From Cumulibacter soli (GTDB lineage: Bacteria > Actinomycetota > Actinomycetes > Mycobacteriales > Antricoccaceae), in NCBI RefSeq assembly GCF_004382795.1, contig NZ_SMSG01000001.1, positions 248,001 to 312,000 on the forward strand: DNA of 64,000 nucleotides, read 5' to 3'. The translations under genes were made by a program, and so were the position numbers. Under the pieces are notes generated by a model. That model did not search any database. It was not told the origin of the DNA and saw only the letters and a program-made list of their open reading frames with translations. Positions 17,206 to 27,854 of this stretch are shown here, piece after piece. Within the stretch, counting starts at the first letter, position 1. Every line of letters starts with the position of its first letter.

Positions 17206-18762
17206 CTAGCCCACGAACTGCGTGGCCTTGGCCACCAGGTCAAGCAGCGGTCCGGGGAACACACCGAACAGCACGGTCAGCGCGGTGGTCACCCAGATGA
17301 CGACGTCCGTGGAGGTACCCGGCTCTTCGATGAGTGCGACGTCCTCTTCCGGCGCATGGAAGTACATCAGCACGATCAACCGCAGGTAGAACACCGCAGT
17401 CACCGCGCTCAGCAGCAGCGCGACAACGACCAGCCAGGCGTAGTCGGCCTCGATCGCGGCGCTGAATGCCTGGAACTTACCGATGAAGCCGGCGGTCAAC
17501 GGGATACCGGTCATCGACAGCATCAGGATGGTCATGATGCCGGCCAGCAACGGCTTGCGGCGACCCATCCCCTTCCAGTCAGACAATCGCGACGATTCGC
17601 CGTCCTGGCGGCGGACCAGGCTGACGCACGCGAATGCGGCGATCGAGCTCAGACCGTAGGTGATGATGTAGAACATCACGGCACTCACGCCGGACTCGGT
17701 GTTGGCCAGCACCGCGACCAGGATGAACCCGGCGTGGGCGATCGACGAGTACGCCAGCATCCGCTTGAGGTCGGTCTGCGCGATACCGAACAGACCACCG
17801 ACGAGCATCGACACGATGGCGAACGCGGCCAACACGGGCTGCCACTGCGTGGGTACGGCGGTGTACCCGATGTACAGCACGCGCAGCAGCGCCACGAACG
17901 CGGCCAACTTCGTCGCCGCGGACATGAAGCCCGCGATCGGGGTCGGCGAGCCCTGGTAGACGTCCGGCGTCCACTGATGGAACGGCGCGATACCCGCCTT
18001 GAAGAACAAGCCGACCAGCAGTAAGCCCAACCCGATCAGCATCAACGGGTCTTGCCCGAAGTTGTTGGTCGTTTCGCTGAAGATGTCCCGCAGGTCGACC
18101 GAGCCGGCGTAGCCGTAGATCAGCGCGATGCCGTAGATGAAGAAGCCGGAGCCGAACGAGCCAAGCAGGAAGTACTTGACCGCGGCCTCCTGCGACAGCA
18201 GGCGGCGCCGACGGTTCAACCCGGCGATCAGGTACAGCGGCAGCGAGAAGACCTCGAGCGCGATGAACATGACGATCAAGTTGTTGCTCGCCACGAAAAT
18301 CATCATGCCCGCGATCGCGAACAACGACAGCGGGAAGACCTCGGTTTGCACGCGCTGTGATGCCAGCAGCGCGCGATCGGCGCGGGAGCCGACCGGCAGC
18401 GCGGCTTCAGCCACGAAGTGCGACACGCGGTTATTGCCGACCTTGTCCAGGCTGCGGTCCGCGTAGAGCATGGTCGCCAACAGGCCGAACACCAGCAACG
18501 CAGCCATACTCAGCAGCGCGGGCGCATCGATCGCAATCGCGCGGCCAAGGGTCAACGTATGCGTGGAGCGCTCGGCAAAGATGGCGATCAACGCGGCGAA
18601 AATCGCCACGACGCTGAGGCCGACCTGCGATGGGAATCGCGCCGCACGCGGTGCGAACGCCTCCACGAGGACGCCGATGCACGCGGCAGCCAGCATGATC
18701 AATATCGGCGACAGCGCCGAGTATGCGATCGACGGGAGCTCAATCGCGGCTAGGTGGTTCAC
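17206..18762 (-). CDS. nuoN: NADH-quinone oxidoreductase subunit N
   Basis: A 518-residue Mrp-antiporter-type membrane subunit of complex I, with about fourteen helices forming a proton channel. The key segment FKAGIAPFHQWTPDVYQGSPTPIAGFMSAATK carries the conserved Lys and His. LYLIAGLNRRRRLLSQEAAVKYFLLGSFGSGFF has the family Lys on helix 7. YSSIAHAGF is also conserved. The ATG overlaps the nuoM stop by four bases. Final membrane subunit of the nuoA-N operon. Confidence 0.96.
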   Translation of the reverse strand: MNHLAAIELPSIAYSALSPILIMLAAACIGVLVEAFAPRAARFPSQVGLSVVAIFAALIAIFAERSTHTLTLGRAIAIDAPALLSMAALLVFGLLATMLYADRSLDKVGNNRVSHFVAEAALPVGSRADRALLASQRVQTEVFPLSLFAIAGMMIFVASNNLIVMFIALEVFSLPLYLIAGLNRRRRLLSQEAAVKYFLLGSFGSGFFIYGIALIYGYAGSVDLRDIFSETTNNFGQDPLMLIGLGLLLVGLFFKAGIAPFHQWTPDVYQGSPTPIAGFMSAATKLAAFVALLRVLYIGYTAVPTQWQPVLAAFAIVSMLVGGLFGIAQTDLKRMLAYSSIAHAGFILVAVLANTESGVSAVMFYIITYGLSSIAAFACVSLVRRQDGESSRLSDWKGMGRRKPLLAGIMTILMLSMTGIPLTAGFIGKFQAFSAAIEADYAWLVVVALLLSAVTAVFYLRLIVLMYFHAPEEDVALIEEPGTSTDVVIWVTTALTVLFGVFPGPLLDLVAKATQFVG

Positions 18763-20459
18763 TTGCCGTCTCCGTTCGCGGACGCGTTGACGGGGGCGCC
18801 CGGATTATCGATACCGACATCGGTCTGCAGGGTCTGCTCAACCGCAGGGTTGATGATGTCCAACACCGGCTGCGGGTAGAAGCCCAGAATGAACACGATC
18901 GCGACCAAGGGGCCCAGGACCCACGACTCGCGCGCCGTCAGGTCACCGAACGCGCGTTGACGAACCGACTTCTTGGTCCGCTCCTTCACCGCGACACCGG
19001 CGTCGGACTCCAGGACTTCCTCATCGATGACGGCATCGTGATCGAGGTCGTCGTCCGTGTTCGGCACGACTCCGCGGGCGGGTCCGTGCAGCATCCGCTG
19101 GACGAGCCACAGAATGTACAGCGCGGCCCACACGATGCCGATGGTCGCCAGAATCGTGAACACCGGCTCACGGCCGTACGAGCCGATCAACACCAGGAAC
19201 TCCGATACGAACGAGTTCGTACCTGGCAACGCAAGGCCAGCGAGACCGGCGATGAAGGTGATGCCAGCCAGCCAAGGGGCCACTCGGAACACGCCACCGT
19301 AATCGGAGATCTTGCGGCTGCGACCGCGGGCGATGATCATGCCGACCGCGAGGAGCAACAGGCCGGTGGAGATGCCGTGGTTGAACATGTACAGCACGGC
19401 GCCGGCCAACGACTGCGTGGTGAACGCGAAGATGCCCAACGCGATATAGCCGAAGTGCGCGATCGAGGTGTAGGTGACGAGTTTCTTCACGTCGTCCTGC
19501 CCGATCGCCTGGAACGCGGCGTAGAAGATGCCGATCACTGCCAGCACCAGTACCAGCGGCGCCAGATCACGCGATGCGTCCGGGAACAGTCCGAGACAGT
19601 AGCGCAGGAAGCCGTAGGTGCCGACCTTGTCCAGGATGCCGACCAGCAGCACGGTGGTGCCGATCGGGCCTGCACCGCCGGAGGCCGGCAGCCAGGTGTG
19701 CAGCGGTACCAGTGGTGCCTTGATTGCTAGCGCAATGAAGAAGCCGAGGAACAGCCAGGTCTGTGTCGTGCTGGACAACTCCAGTTGGCTCAGCGCCTCC
19801 CAGGAGAAGGTCGCCTCCCCCAGCTGATCCTTGCTCACGACGTACAGGCCGATGACGCTGGCCAGCATCACCAGACCACCGACGAGGCTGTAGATGATGA
19901 ACTTCATCGCGGCGGCGCGACGACGCGATGCGCCGTACCCACCGATCAGGAAGTACGTCGGAATCAGCATCGCTTCGAAGAAGACGTAGAACAGGAACAC
20001 GTCGGTCGCGGCGAACACGCCGATCATGAAGACCTGCAGCACCAGGATCCAGGCGAAGTACCGGGCCTGGTTACCGACGGCCGGGATCGAGTCTTCATCG
20101 TCGCCGGGCTGGTTGATGTCATCGCCGAGCGAGCGACGCTTCCACGATGCGATCATCACGATCGGCACCAGGATCGTGGTCAGCAAGATCATCAGCAGCG
20201 CGATGCCATCGACACCGAGCGAGAAACTGACGCCGAGCGAGTCGATCCAACCGACGCTGGAGGTGAACTGCAGTCGTGCACCGTCGGCGTCGAAGGTGAG
20301 GACCATCGCGATGGCGATCAACAGTTCTAGCAGCGCGAAACCGACGGCTGCCTTCTTGGCAATCTGCTCCCCCGCCTCGTCGCGGCCGACCACGGCCACC
20401 ACGATCGCGCCGAGTAACGGCAGCAGGATCAGCAGGAAGAGGAAAGGAAAGTTGCTCAC
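18759..20459 (-). CDS. nuoM: NADH-quinone oxidoreductase subunit M
   Basis: A 566-residue antiporter-like subunit of the complex I membrane arm. The conserved channel Glu is in FFEAMLIPTYFLIG. The Lys/His pair is in IKAPLVPLHTWLPASGGAGPIGTTVLL, and YTSIAHFGYIALG follows. The C-terminal part has an unusually polar stretch, about residues 455-500, rich in Asp and Glu (NTDDDLDHDAVIDEEVLES), before the last helix. It overlaps nuoL and nuoN by four bases each. Confidence 0.96.
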   Translation of the reverse strand: MSNFPFLFLLILLPLLGAIVVAVVGRDEAGEQIAKKAAVGFALLELLIAIAMVLTFDADGARLQFTSSVGWIDSLGVSFSLGVDGIALLMILLTTILVPIVMIASWKRRSLGDDINQPGDDEDSIPAVGNQARYFAWILVLQVFMIGVFAATDVFLFYVFFEAMLIPTYFLIGGYGASRRRAAAMKFIIYSLVGGLVMLASVIGLYVVSKDQLGEATFSWEALSQLELSSTTQTWLFLGFFIALAIKAPLVPLHTWLPASGGAGPIGTTVLLVGILDKVGTYGFLRYCLGLFPDASRDLAPLVLVLAVIGIFYAAFQAIGQDDVKKLVTYTSIAHFGYIALGIFAFTTQSLAGAVLYMFNHGISTGLLLLAVGMIIARGRSRKISDYGGVFRVAPWLAGITFIAGLAGLALPGTNSFVSEFLVLIGSYGREPVFTILATIGIVWAALYILWLVQRMLHGPARGVVPNTDDDLDHDAVIDEEVLESDAGVAVKERTKKSVRQRAFGDLTARESWVLGPLVAIVFILGFYPQPVLDIINPAVEQTLQTDVGIDNPGAPVNASANGDGK

Positions 20460-22405
20460 GCGAACCTCACCGCCAGTAGCGCGATGATCACAGCGACCAC
20501 GCCCACGAGCATTGACAATGCATAGCTACGAACCGCTCCGTTCTGGATGCGGCGTACGCGCGTCGAGGTAGCGCCCACGCCACCCGACAGTCCGTTGACG
20601 GCGCCGTCTACACCGTGGTCCTCGATCCACAGCGAGGCGCGGGTAAGCGCCAGGCCCGGCTTCTCGAACACCGCTTCGTTGAACTTGTCGCCGTACAGGT
20701 TGGCGCGAGCGGCGGCCACCAGTGGCGAGACCCTCGCCGGGGCAACCTTCGGGATCTCACGCTTCGGGCCGAAGAGCAGGACGCCCAGTGCGACACCGCC
20801 GACGATGAAGACCAGCGTGATGGCCAGCAACACGCCCGACGGAATCGGGCTCTCCTCCATCGCATGGTGCAGGTCGATCGGAGCACCCAGGCTGGTAGCT
20901 AGCCAGTCCGGCAGCACCGCGGCCAGCCACACACCACCGCCGAGCGAGCCGATCGCCAGGATCATCATCGGAACCGTCATGGTCGCGGGCGACTCATGCG
21001 GGTGGACGTCGTCGTCCCACCGTGGCTTACCGAAGAAGGTCATGCACATCAGTCGGGTCATGTAGAACGCCGTCAGACCGGCGCCGAGCAGCGCCGCACC
21101 GCCGAGCAGCCATCCTTCGACCCCACCGCGTGCGAACCCGGCCTCGATGATCGGGTCCTTAGAGAAGTAACCCGACAGCGGCGGAATGCCGATCAACGCG
21201 AGGTAGCCGAGCGTGAAGGTCACGAACGTGATCTTCATGTGCTTCCACAAGCCGCCGAACTTGCGCATGTCCACTTCGTCGTTCATGCCGTGCATGACCG
21301 AACCGGCACCGAGGAACAGACCGGCCTTGAAGAAGCCGTGCGCGACGAGGTGCACGATCGCCAGGGCGTATACGCCGGGGCCAAGACCCACAGCGAGGAA
21401 CATGTAACCGATCTGCGAGACGGTCGAGTACGCCAACACCTTCTTGATGTCGTCGTACGCACAACCGGCCACGCAGCCATACAGCAACGTGATGGCGCCC
21501 ACGATCGTGACGACCAGGCGCGCCGTATCGGTCGCGTCGAAGATCGGGTTCGAGCGGGCGATCAGGTAGACGCCTGCGGTCACCATCGTTGCCGCGTGGA
21601 TCAGCGCCGACACCGGAGTCGGACCTTCCATCGCGTCCGGCAGCCACGCTTGCAGCGGGACCTGACCGGACTTGCCGCAAGCACCGAGCAACAGCAGCAG
21701 GCCGATCGCGGTGACCAGTCCGCCGGTGAGCGTGCCGACGGAGTTGAACACGTCGGCGTACTGAGTGCTGCCAACCTTGGTGAACATGATGAAGATGGCG
21801 ATCGCCAGACCGACGTCACCGACGCGGTTCATGATGAACGCCTTCTTCGCGGCGGTAGCCGCAGCCGGACGCTTGTTCCAGAACGAAATCAGCAGGTACG
21901 AGGCGACACCGACGCCTTCCCAGCCGAAGTACAGCGCGACGTAGGAATTACCGAGCACCAGCAGCAACATCGCGGCGACGAACAGATTCAAGTACGCGAA
22001 GAACTTGCGGCGTTCGGGGTCATGGCTCATGTAGCCGATCGAATAGATGTGGATCAACGATCCGACACCGGTAATCAGCAGCACGAACGTGATCGACAGC
22101 GGATCGAGCAAGAGACCGGCGTCGATCTTGAGATCACCCGAAGCCGTCCAGGTGAACATGTGCAGGTTCTGCGCCCGCGAGTCGGTGCCCTTGAGGTGGA
22201 AGAAGAGGAACAGCCCGAGCGCGAACGACAGGATGGGCATAGCGCAACCGAGCAGGTGGCCCCACGCGTTCGCGCGTTTGCCGAGCAACAGCAGCACGAT
22301 AGCGCCGGCCGCCGGCAACGCGATCAGCAGCCACATGAGGTTGAACGGTGCACCCGCGGTGACCGCGTCAACCTGATCGGCGGCGAGATTCATAGAGGTC
22401 GTCAC
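20456..22405 (-). CDS. nuoL: NADH-quinone oxidoreductase subunit L
   Basis: A 649-residue antiporter-like subunit with the long lateral helix at its C terminus. Signatures include YFGWEGVGVASYLLISFWNKRPAAATAAKKAF, GKSGQVPLQAWLPDAMEGPTPVSALIHAATMVTAG and YSTVSQIGYMF. It is the distal proton channel of complex I. The track start is GTG at 22405; the ATG at 22393 (MNLAADQ) is an equally possible start. The gap to nuoK is nine bases, and the C terminus overlaps nuoM. Confidence 0.96.
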   Translation of the reverse strand: MTTSMNLAADQVDAVTAGAPFNLMWLLIALPAAGAIVLLLLGKRANAWGHLLGCAMPILSFALGLFLFFHLKGTDSRAQNLHMFTWTASGDLKIDAGLLLDPLSITFVLLITGVGSLIHIYSIGYMSHDPERRKFFAYLNLFVAAMLLLVLGNSYVALYFGWEGVGVASYLLISFWNKRPAAATAAKKAFIMNRVGDVGLAIAIFIMFTKVGSTQYADVFNSVGTLTGGLVTAIGLLLLLGACGKSGQVPLQAWLPDAMEGPTPVSALIHAATMVTAGVYLIARSNPIFDATDTARLVVTIVGAITLLYGCVAGCAYDDIKKVLAYSTVSQIGYMFLAVGLGPGVYALAIVHLVAHGFFKAGLFLGAGSVMHGMNDEVDMRKFGGLWKHMKITFVTFTLGYLALIGIPPLSGYFSKDPIIEAGFARGGVEGWLLGGAALLGAGLTAFYMTRLMCMTFFGKPRWDDDVHPHESPATMTVPMMILAIGSLGGGVWLAAVLPDWLATSLGAPIDLHHAMEESPIPSGVLLAITLVFIVGGVALGVLLFGPKREIPKVAPARVSPLVAAARANLYGDKFNEAVFEKPGLALTRASLWIEDHGVDGAVNGLSGGVGATSTRVRRIQNGAVRSYALSMLVGVVAVIIALLAVRFA

Positions 22406-22414
22406 ATTCGTCCC

Positions 22415-22714
22415 TTAGTACTTCAGCAAGTTCGCATCGTCGACCGAGGCCGAACGGCGGGTACGGAAGATGGCCATGATGATCGCCAGACCCACGACGA
22501 CTTCCGCCGCGGCAACCACCATCACGAACAGCGCCATAACCTGGCCTTCGAGCTGACCATGCATGCGGCCGAACGTCACCAGGGTCAGGTTCGCCGAATT
22601 GAGCATGAGCTCGATCGACATGAACACCACGATGGCGTTTCGGCGGACGAGCACGCCGATCGTGCCGAGCGTGAACAGGATGGCCGCGAGGACCAGATAA
22701 GCGACGGGGTTCAC
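22415..22714 (-). CDS. nuoK: NADH-quinone oxidoreductase subunit K
   Basis: A 99-residue three-helix membrane subunit. The two membrane Glu residues that carry protons are visible in [13 protein letters not shown] and [13 protein letters not shown]. The length is exactly that of the family. Start ATG overlaps the nuoJ stop by four bases. It works with NuoA, NuoJ and NuoH near the quinone site. Confidence 0.96.
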   Translation of the reverse strand: MNPVAYLVLAAILFTLGTIGVLVRRNAIVVFMSIELMLNSANLTLVTFGRMHGQLEGQVMALFVMVVAAAEVVVGLAIIMAIFRTRRSASVDDANLLKY

Positions 22715-23529
22715 GCGTCCTGCCCTTCCTGCGTGGTGGTCTTGACCTGCCGCAGCGTGCCATCAGATGCACGGCCGATCAGGTGTCCTCGGGACATCGG
22801 CAGCATTTCAACGCCGGTGGACTGGCTCTCCGGGGCAATCGTGCCGTCAGGCAGCAAGGCCGGCGTAGCGACCGAGTGTGAGGTCGCGAATACGCCCGGT
22901 CCGGCGAGCGGATGTGGCGCATCGGATGCGAACCGCTCCAGCGCACGCGCCTTCTGTCCCTTGGGCTTGCCGCGCTCGATGTGTGCGAGCACCATCGCGC
23001 CGACGGTGGCGGTAATCAGCAACGCGCCCGTCAGTTCGAACGCGAACAGGTAATCGGTGAAGATCAGCGCGGCGAGCCCCTCGACGTTTCCGCCGGCGGC
23101 AGCGGTCGCGTCATTGAGGCCGAGCGAGGGCACACCGTGCGTGGACTTGTAGACGACCACGCCCACCAGGCTGGCGAAGCCCACGCCGAACCACGCGGCG
23201 TACGCGCGTTGTCCGCGCAACGTCTCGATCAGCGAGTCGGACGCGTCGCGCCCGACCATCATCAGCACGAACACGAACAGAATCATGATCGCGCCCGTGT
23301 AGACGATGATCTGGGTGACCCCGAGGAACGGTCCCATCTGCGCCATGTAGAACACGCCCAGGCTGAGCATCGTCGCGACCAGCCACAGCGCCGAATGGAT
23401 CGCGTTGCGGGAGAACAGCATCCCGATCGCGCCGAGCACCGCGACCGGCGCCATTACGTAGAACAGCGCCGTCTCGCCGCTGGACATCACCCCCGGCGCG
23501 TTCGCCAGGATGGTCGTCAGTTCGGTCAT
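22711..23529 (-). CDS. nuoJ: NADH-quinone oxidoreductase subunit J
   Basis: A 272-residue membrane subunit with five N-terminal helices. [24 protein letters not shown] is the conserved third helix with the pi-bulge region. The roughly 100-residue hydrophilic C-terminal tail (after [11 protein letters not shown]) is longer than in E. coli and is common in actinobacteria. It overlaps nuoI and nuoK by four bases each. Confidence 0.95.
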   Translation of the reverse strand: MTELTTILANAPGVMSSGETALFYVMAPVAVLGAIGMLFSRNAIHSALWLVATMLSLGVFYMAQMGPFLGVTQIIVYTGAIMILFVFVLMMVGRDASDSLIETLRGQRAYAAWFGVGFASLVGVVVYKSTHGVPSLGLNDATAAAGGNVEGLAALIFTDYLFAFELTGALLITATVGAMVLAHIERGKPKGQKARALERFASDAPHPLAGPGVFATSHSVATPALLPDGTIAPESQSTGVEMLPMSRGHLIGRASDGTLRQVKTTTQEGQDA

Positions 23530-24089
23530 TTAGCCGACTCCTCCTGAGTACGCAACGAGCCGTTCTCGAAGTCGCGCAGTAACTCCGGCCCGTTCACGTA
23601 GTAATCCTTCTCGTCCTCGCCGAGGCGCATCGGATGCGGTGGCTGCTCCATCCCCGGCAACAGCGGGGCCAGCAGATCCTCCTTGGTCCAGATGAGGTCC
23701 TGACGGTTGTCATTCGCGAGTTCGTAGTCGTTGCTCATGGTCAGCGAACGTGTCGGGCACGCCTCGATGCACAGTCCACAACCGATGCACCGCAGGTAGT
23801 TGATCTGGTAGATCTTCCCGTAGCGCTCACCGGGCGAAAAGCGCTGCTCGTCGGTGTTGTCGCCACCTTCGACGTAGATCGCGTCAGCGGGGCAAGCCCA
23901 TGCGCACAACTCGCAACCGACGCACTTCTCCAGGCCGTCCGGGTGACGATTGAGTACGTGCCGGCCGTGATAGCGCGGCTGAACGTCAACCTTGACTTCC
24001 GGGTATTTCAGCGTCGCACGCTTACGGAACATGGTCGTGAAGGTCAGCCCGAAACCCTGCAGGGGGCCGGGCAGGAAGCTCTTAGCCAT
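23526..24089 (-). CDS. nuoI: NADH-quinone oxidoreductase subunit I
   Basis: A 187-residue 8Fe ferredoxin-like subunit carrying clusters N6a and N6b, which relay electrons to N2 in NuoB. Both ligand motifs are complete: [23 protein letters not shown] and [39 protein letters not shown] precedes the first motif, as is usual. It overlaps nuoH by eight bases and nuoJ by four. Confidence 0.96.
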   Translation of the reverse strand: MAKSFLPGPLQGFGLTFTTMFRKRATLKYPEVKVDVQPRYHGRHVLNRHPDGLEKCVGCELCAWACPADAIYVEGGDNTDEQRFSPGERYGKIYQINYLRCIGCGLCIEACPTRSLTMSNDYELANDNRQDLIWTKEDLLAPLLPGMEQPPHPMRLGEDEKDYYVNGPELLRDFENGSLRTQEESAK

Positions 24090-25413
24090 CGGAGGACTCC
24101 TTCGCTGAGATCGCGCCGGACGACGTACGACCGCTCACCCGGGGGGTGCGCCCACCGCTGGTGGGCCGCGCGCCCGGCACGGCGAGGTTCATTGGCGGGA
24201 TCGGGAACGCGGGGTTGGCGTTGATGTTGTCGATCGGTTTCTCCGGGCGCTTGAAGTAGAGCACGGCGCCCGCGATCACCAGCACGGCGAAGATTCCGGA
24301 AGCGATCCAGCCCCAGGTCGGCATCTTGTCGCCGTTCTGCAGCATGCCGGTGCGGATCAAACCGAGGAACATCGTCCACGCCAGAGCGGCCGGGATCAGT
24401 ACCTTCCAGCCCAACGCCATGAACTGGTCGTAGCGCATACGCGGCAGGGCGCCTCGCAGCCAAACGAAGAACGACAGGAACAGCGCGGTCTTGCCCAGGA
24501 ACCAGAGCATCGGCCACCAGCCGGAATTCGCGCCCTCCCAGAACGTGTCTATCCAGAACGGCGCTCGCCACCCGCCGAAGAACATCGTCGTCGCCAGCGC
24601 AGACACAGTCGCCATATTGATGTACTCAGCGAGGAAGAACATCGCGAACTTCATCGAGGAGTACTCGGTGTGGAAGCCACCGACTAGTTCGGACTCGGCC
24701 TCGGCGAGGTCGAACGGCGCGCGGTTGGTCTCGCCCACCATCGCGATCACGTACAGGATGCAGCTGATTGGCAGCATCCAGAAGAACCAACCGCGGATCC
24801 CCTGCGCAGCAACGATTTCCGAGGTCGACATGGTGCCGGCCCACATGAAGACGCCGACGATCGCCAAGCCCATCGCGATTTCGTAAGAAATAATCTGCGC
24901 GGTCGAGCGCAAACCACCGATCAAGGGATAGGTCGAACCGGACGACCAACCGGCCAGGATGATGCCGTAGGCGCCGACCGACGCGCACGCGAGGATCACC
25001 AGGACGCCGACCGGGGTGTCGGTGAGTTGCAGCGGCGTCTGTTCACCGAACATGCTCACCATCGGGCCGACCGGAATGACCGAGAACGCCATATATGCCG
25101 GTACCGCGACGATCACCGGCGCGATCCAGTACACCGGTTTGTCGGCCATCTTGGGGATGACCTCTTCCTTGAAGGCCAGTTTGATGCCGTCGAACAGCGA
25201 CTGCAGCAGAGCCCAGGGGCTGTTGCGGTTCGGTCCGGTCCGGTTCTGCATGTAGCCGATGAGCTTGCGTTCCCACACGATCATCGCCAACACGATCAGC
25301 ACCAGCAGCACGAAAACGCCGACAGCCTTGATCAGCGTGATCCAGAACGGATCGTGCCCGAAATCCTCAAGGGTGGGTACGTCCGCCGGCAGTGCAGCAG
25401 CGAGCGAGTACAT
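24082..25413 (-). CDS. nuoH: NADH-quinone oxidoreductase subunit H
   Basis: A 443-residue membrane subunit that forms much of the quinone chamber. [30 protein letters not shown] carries the conserved Arg/Glu-rich loop; [31 protein letters not shown] is the family hallmark. About eight helices precede a soluble C-terminal extension of roughly 45 residues rich in Arg, Ser and Gly. It overlaps the nuoG stop by one base and nuoI by eight. Confidence 0.96.
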   Translation of the reverse strand: MYSLAAALPADVPTLEDFGHDPFWITLIKAVGVFVLLVLIVLAMIVWERKLIGYMQNRTGPNRNSPWALLQSLFDGIKLAFKEEVIPKMADKPVYWIAPVIVAVPAYMAFSVIPVGPMVSMFGEQTPLQLTDTPVGVLVILACASVGAYGIILAGWSSGSTYPLIGGLRSTAQIISYEIAMGLAIVGVFMWAGTMSTSEIVAAQGIRGWFFWMLPISCILYVIAMVGETNRAPFDLAEAESELVGGFHTEYSSMKFAMFFLAEYINMATVSALATTMFFGGWRAPFWIDTFWEGANSGWWPMLWFLGKTALFLSFFVWLRGALPRMRYDQFMALGWKVLIPAALAWTMFLGLIRTGMLQNGDKMPTWGWIASGIFAVLVIAGAVLYFKRPEKPIDNINANPAFPIPPMNLAVPGARPTSGGRTPRVSGRTSSGAISAKESSDG

Positions 25414-27851
25414 CAGTTCTGACCTCCGGCCGAGATACGTACAGCGGAGCCGATCGCCACTTGCAGCTCGCGCCGCACATGGCTACCTGGTGAGTTCATC
25501 GGGAGCCACACGACACGATCGGGCATATCAGTGACTTCCAGCGGAAGGCTCACCGCGCCATGGTCGCTGCCGACGGTCACGATGTCGCCGTCGACCGCAC
25601 CGATCTCGGCAGCGGTATCCGGCGAGAGGCGCACGATCGAGGGGCGCGCGGTGCCTTGCAGGTGCTTTTCCTCCACCTGCAGGCTGCCGGAGTCGACGAG
25701 TCGGCGCCACGAGGACAGGATCGCCGATCCAGCTGCTGGCTGCTCCGGCAACGGTGCGGCCGTCGTGTGGATCGGGTTCGGCCGGCGCTCGGTTGAACCG
25801 AGCCGATCGATTTCCGCGATGGCCTGCGATGCAGTCAGCACACCCAGCTCGATATTCAGCTCGTCAGCGAGCATGCTCAGCACGCGCGCATCGGACGGTA
25901 CGCCGACGGAGTGGATCGTCGCCTCGAATGGACGGCGACGTCCCTCCCAGCTGATGAACGTGCCGGACTTCTCGACCACGGGCGCGACCGGGAGAACGAC
26001 GTCCGCCCATTCCGTCGCGGCGGACGGCAGCATTTCCAGGCTGATCACGAACTTCGACGCCTTCATCGCGTCGATAGCCAACTGAGGGTCTGGCAGGTCG
26101 TACGGGTCGACACCGCCGATCAACAAACCGCCGAGGTCGCCGTCGCGGGTCGCCTCCAGAATGCCGGTCGTGTCACGACCGACTTCGCCGGGGATCGACG
26201 TACGCCACACCGTCTCCAACTCGGCCCGAGCACCGATGTCGGCCACCAGTCGTCCGCCGGGCAACATCGACGGCAGCGCGCCGGTATCGATCGCGGCCCG
26301 CTCGCCTGCGCGACGTGGAATCCAGGCGATACGGACACCGTCTCGCAACAGTGCCGAGGTGGCCCGCAACGCGCCGGGAATCTCGGCCAGACGTTCACCG
26401 ACGAGCACCAGGCAGCTGCCGTCGGCAATCGCCTGCGCCGCTCCGGCACCAGCACCACCTGCGGTTCCGTCGCCGATCGCGGTGAGGACAGCGGCCTCGG
26501 CGCCCGGCGTGGTCATGATGACCTCGGCGTCCAGCTTGTCGGTGGCCGGCGTCGCAAACGGCGCGACCGAGTAGACCTTCAGGCCGTTCTTGCGGACGGC
26601 CTTGCGCAACCGCAGGAAGACCGTCGATGCCTCTTCTTCCGGCTCCAGCCCGAGCAAGATGACTGACTTCGCACGATCGAAGTCGGCGAACGTAACGGCA
26701 CCGTCTTCGAGGCCGACACCGGCGACGTGAGTGGCGAGGAACTCCAGCTCCTCGTCGCTGTGCGCACGGGCGCGAGCGTCGATGTCGTTGGTGCCGAGCA
26801 CTACGCGGGCGAACTTCGCGTAGGCGTAGGCATCCTCGGCAGTCAATCGCCCACCCGGCAGGACGCCGACTCCGCCGGCCTGCTGCGCAGTGCGCAGCCC
26901 GGCCGCAGCGACCTCGAGGGCCTCGGGCCAGGACGCGGCAACCAACTGGCCGTTCTGATCGCGCACCATCGGTGTCATGATCCGCTCGTTGCTCTGCGCA
27001 TAGTTGAACGCGAAGCGGGTCTTGTCGCTGATCCACTCCTCGTTGACGGCCGGATCATTACCGGACAAGCGGCGGGTGACACGCTTGCGCCGCCAGTCCA
27101 CGCGGATCGCCGCGCCACTCGACTCGTGCTCGTCGACGACTGGCGTCGACTGTAGGTCGAACGGGCGTGCACGGAACCGGTAGTCAGCGCTGGTCAGCGC
27201 GCCGACCGGGCAGATCTGGATCGTGTTACCGGAGAAGTAGGAGTCGAACGCCTCGCCGTCGCTGATCGATACCTCTTCGTGCGACGTCCGCTCGAACAAC
27301 TCGATCAAGGGGTCACCGGCTACCTGGGCCGCGAATCGGGTGCAACGCGCACACTGCACGCAGCGTTCGCGATCAAGCAGGATTTCGGTCGACAGCGGCT
27401 TCGGCTTCGGCCAGGTCCGCTTCTGCTCCACCATCCGCGATTCGCCACTACCGGTGGACATCGACTGGTTCTGCAGCGGGCACTCGCCGCCCTTGTCGCA
27501 GATGGGGCAGTCCAACGGGTGGTTGACCAGCAGCAGCTCCATGATGCCCCACTGGGCGCGGGCGGCCACGTCGCTGGTGAGCTGGGTCTTCACGACCATG
27601 CCCTCGGCGATCTCCATCGTGCAGGAGGCCTGAGGCTTGGGCATCGGGCGACCGCCCATTTCCACCTCGACCATGCACTGGCGGCACGCGCCGACCGGGT
27701 CCAGCAGCGGGTGGTCGCAGAACCGCGGGATGTTGATCCCGACCTGCTCTGCCGCCCGGATGATGAGCGTGCCCTTGGGCGCGGTTACCGAGATGCCGTC
27801 GATCGTCAGCGTGACGGTCTCGACCACCTCTGCGGTCTGGTCAGTAGTCAT
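25413..27851 (-). CDS. nuoG: NADH-quinone oxidoreductase subunit G, lacking the N7 cluster ligands
   Basis: An 812-residue peripheral-arm subunit. The N-terminal 2Fe-2S domain ([16 protein letters not shown]) supplies N1b. [20 protein letters not shown] gives the His/Cys ligands of N5, and [10 protein letters not shown] with the later ICPVGAL gives N4. A molybdopterin-oxidoreductase-like domain follows. The off-pathway N7 cluster, normally held by C-x2-C-x3-C-x27-C, is gone: the four positions are Asp240, Glu243, Ala247 and Ser275 at exactly conserved spacing, while the surrounding residues (EH..SG, NEEW..DK) are kept. Electron flow to N2 should still be possible because N7 lies off the main chain. 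It lies four bases after nuoF. Confidence 0.95.
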   Translation of the reverse strand: MTTDQTAEVVETVTLTIDGISVTAPKGTLIIRAAEQVGINIPRFCDHPLLDPVGACRQCMVEVEMGGRPMPKPQASCTMEIAEGMVVKTQLTSDVAARAQWGIMELLLVNHPLDCPICDKGGECPLQNQSMSTGSGESRMVEQKRTWPKPKPLSTEILLDRERCVQCARCTRFAAQVAGDPLIELFERTSHEEVSISDGEAFDSYFSGNTIQICPVGALTSADYRFRARPFDLQSTPVVDEHESSGAAIRVDWRRKRVTRRLSGNDPAVNEEWISDKTRFAFNYAQSNERIMTPMVRDQNGQLVAASWPEALEVAAAGLRTAQQAGGVGVLPGGRLTAEDAYAYAKFARVVLGTNDIDARARAHSDEELEFLATHVAGVGLEDGAVTFADFDRAKSVILLGLEPEEEASTVFLRLRKAVRKNGLKVYSVAPFATPATDKLDAEVIMTTPGAEAAVLTAIGDGTAGGAGAGAAQAIADGSCLVLVGERLAEIPGALRATSALLRDGVRIAWIPRRAGERAAIDTGALPSMLPGGRLVADIGARAELETVWRTSIPGEVGRDTTGILEATRDGDLGGLLIGGVDPYDLPDPQLAIDAMKASKFVISLEMLPSAATEWADVVLPVAPVVEKSGTFISWEGRRRPFEATIHSVGVPSDARVLSMLADELNIELGVLTASQAIAEIDRLGSTERRPNPIHTTAAPLPEQPAAGSAILSSWRRLVDSGSLQVEEKHLQGTARPSIVRLSPDTAAEIGAVDGDIVTVGSDHGAVSLPLEVTDMPDRVVWLPMNSPGSHVRRELQVAIGSAVRISAGGQN

Positions 27852-27854
27852 GAC

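Noticed and set aside
20996-23053. 685-codon plus-strand open frame across nuoL, nuoK and nuoJ
   Set aside because: It is antisense to three well-recognised genes; the translation is low-complexity (His, Arg, Asp, Gln rich), as expected of the complementary frame in GC-rich coding DNA.
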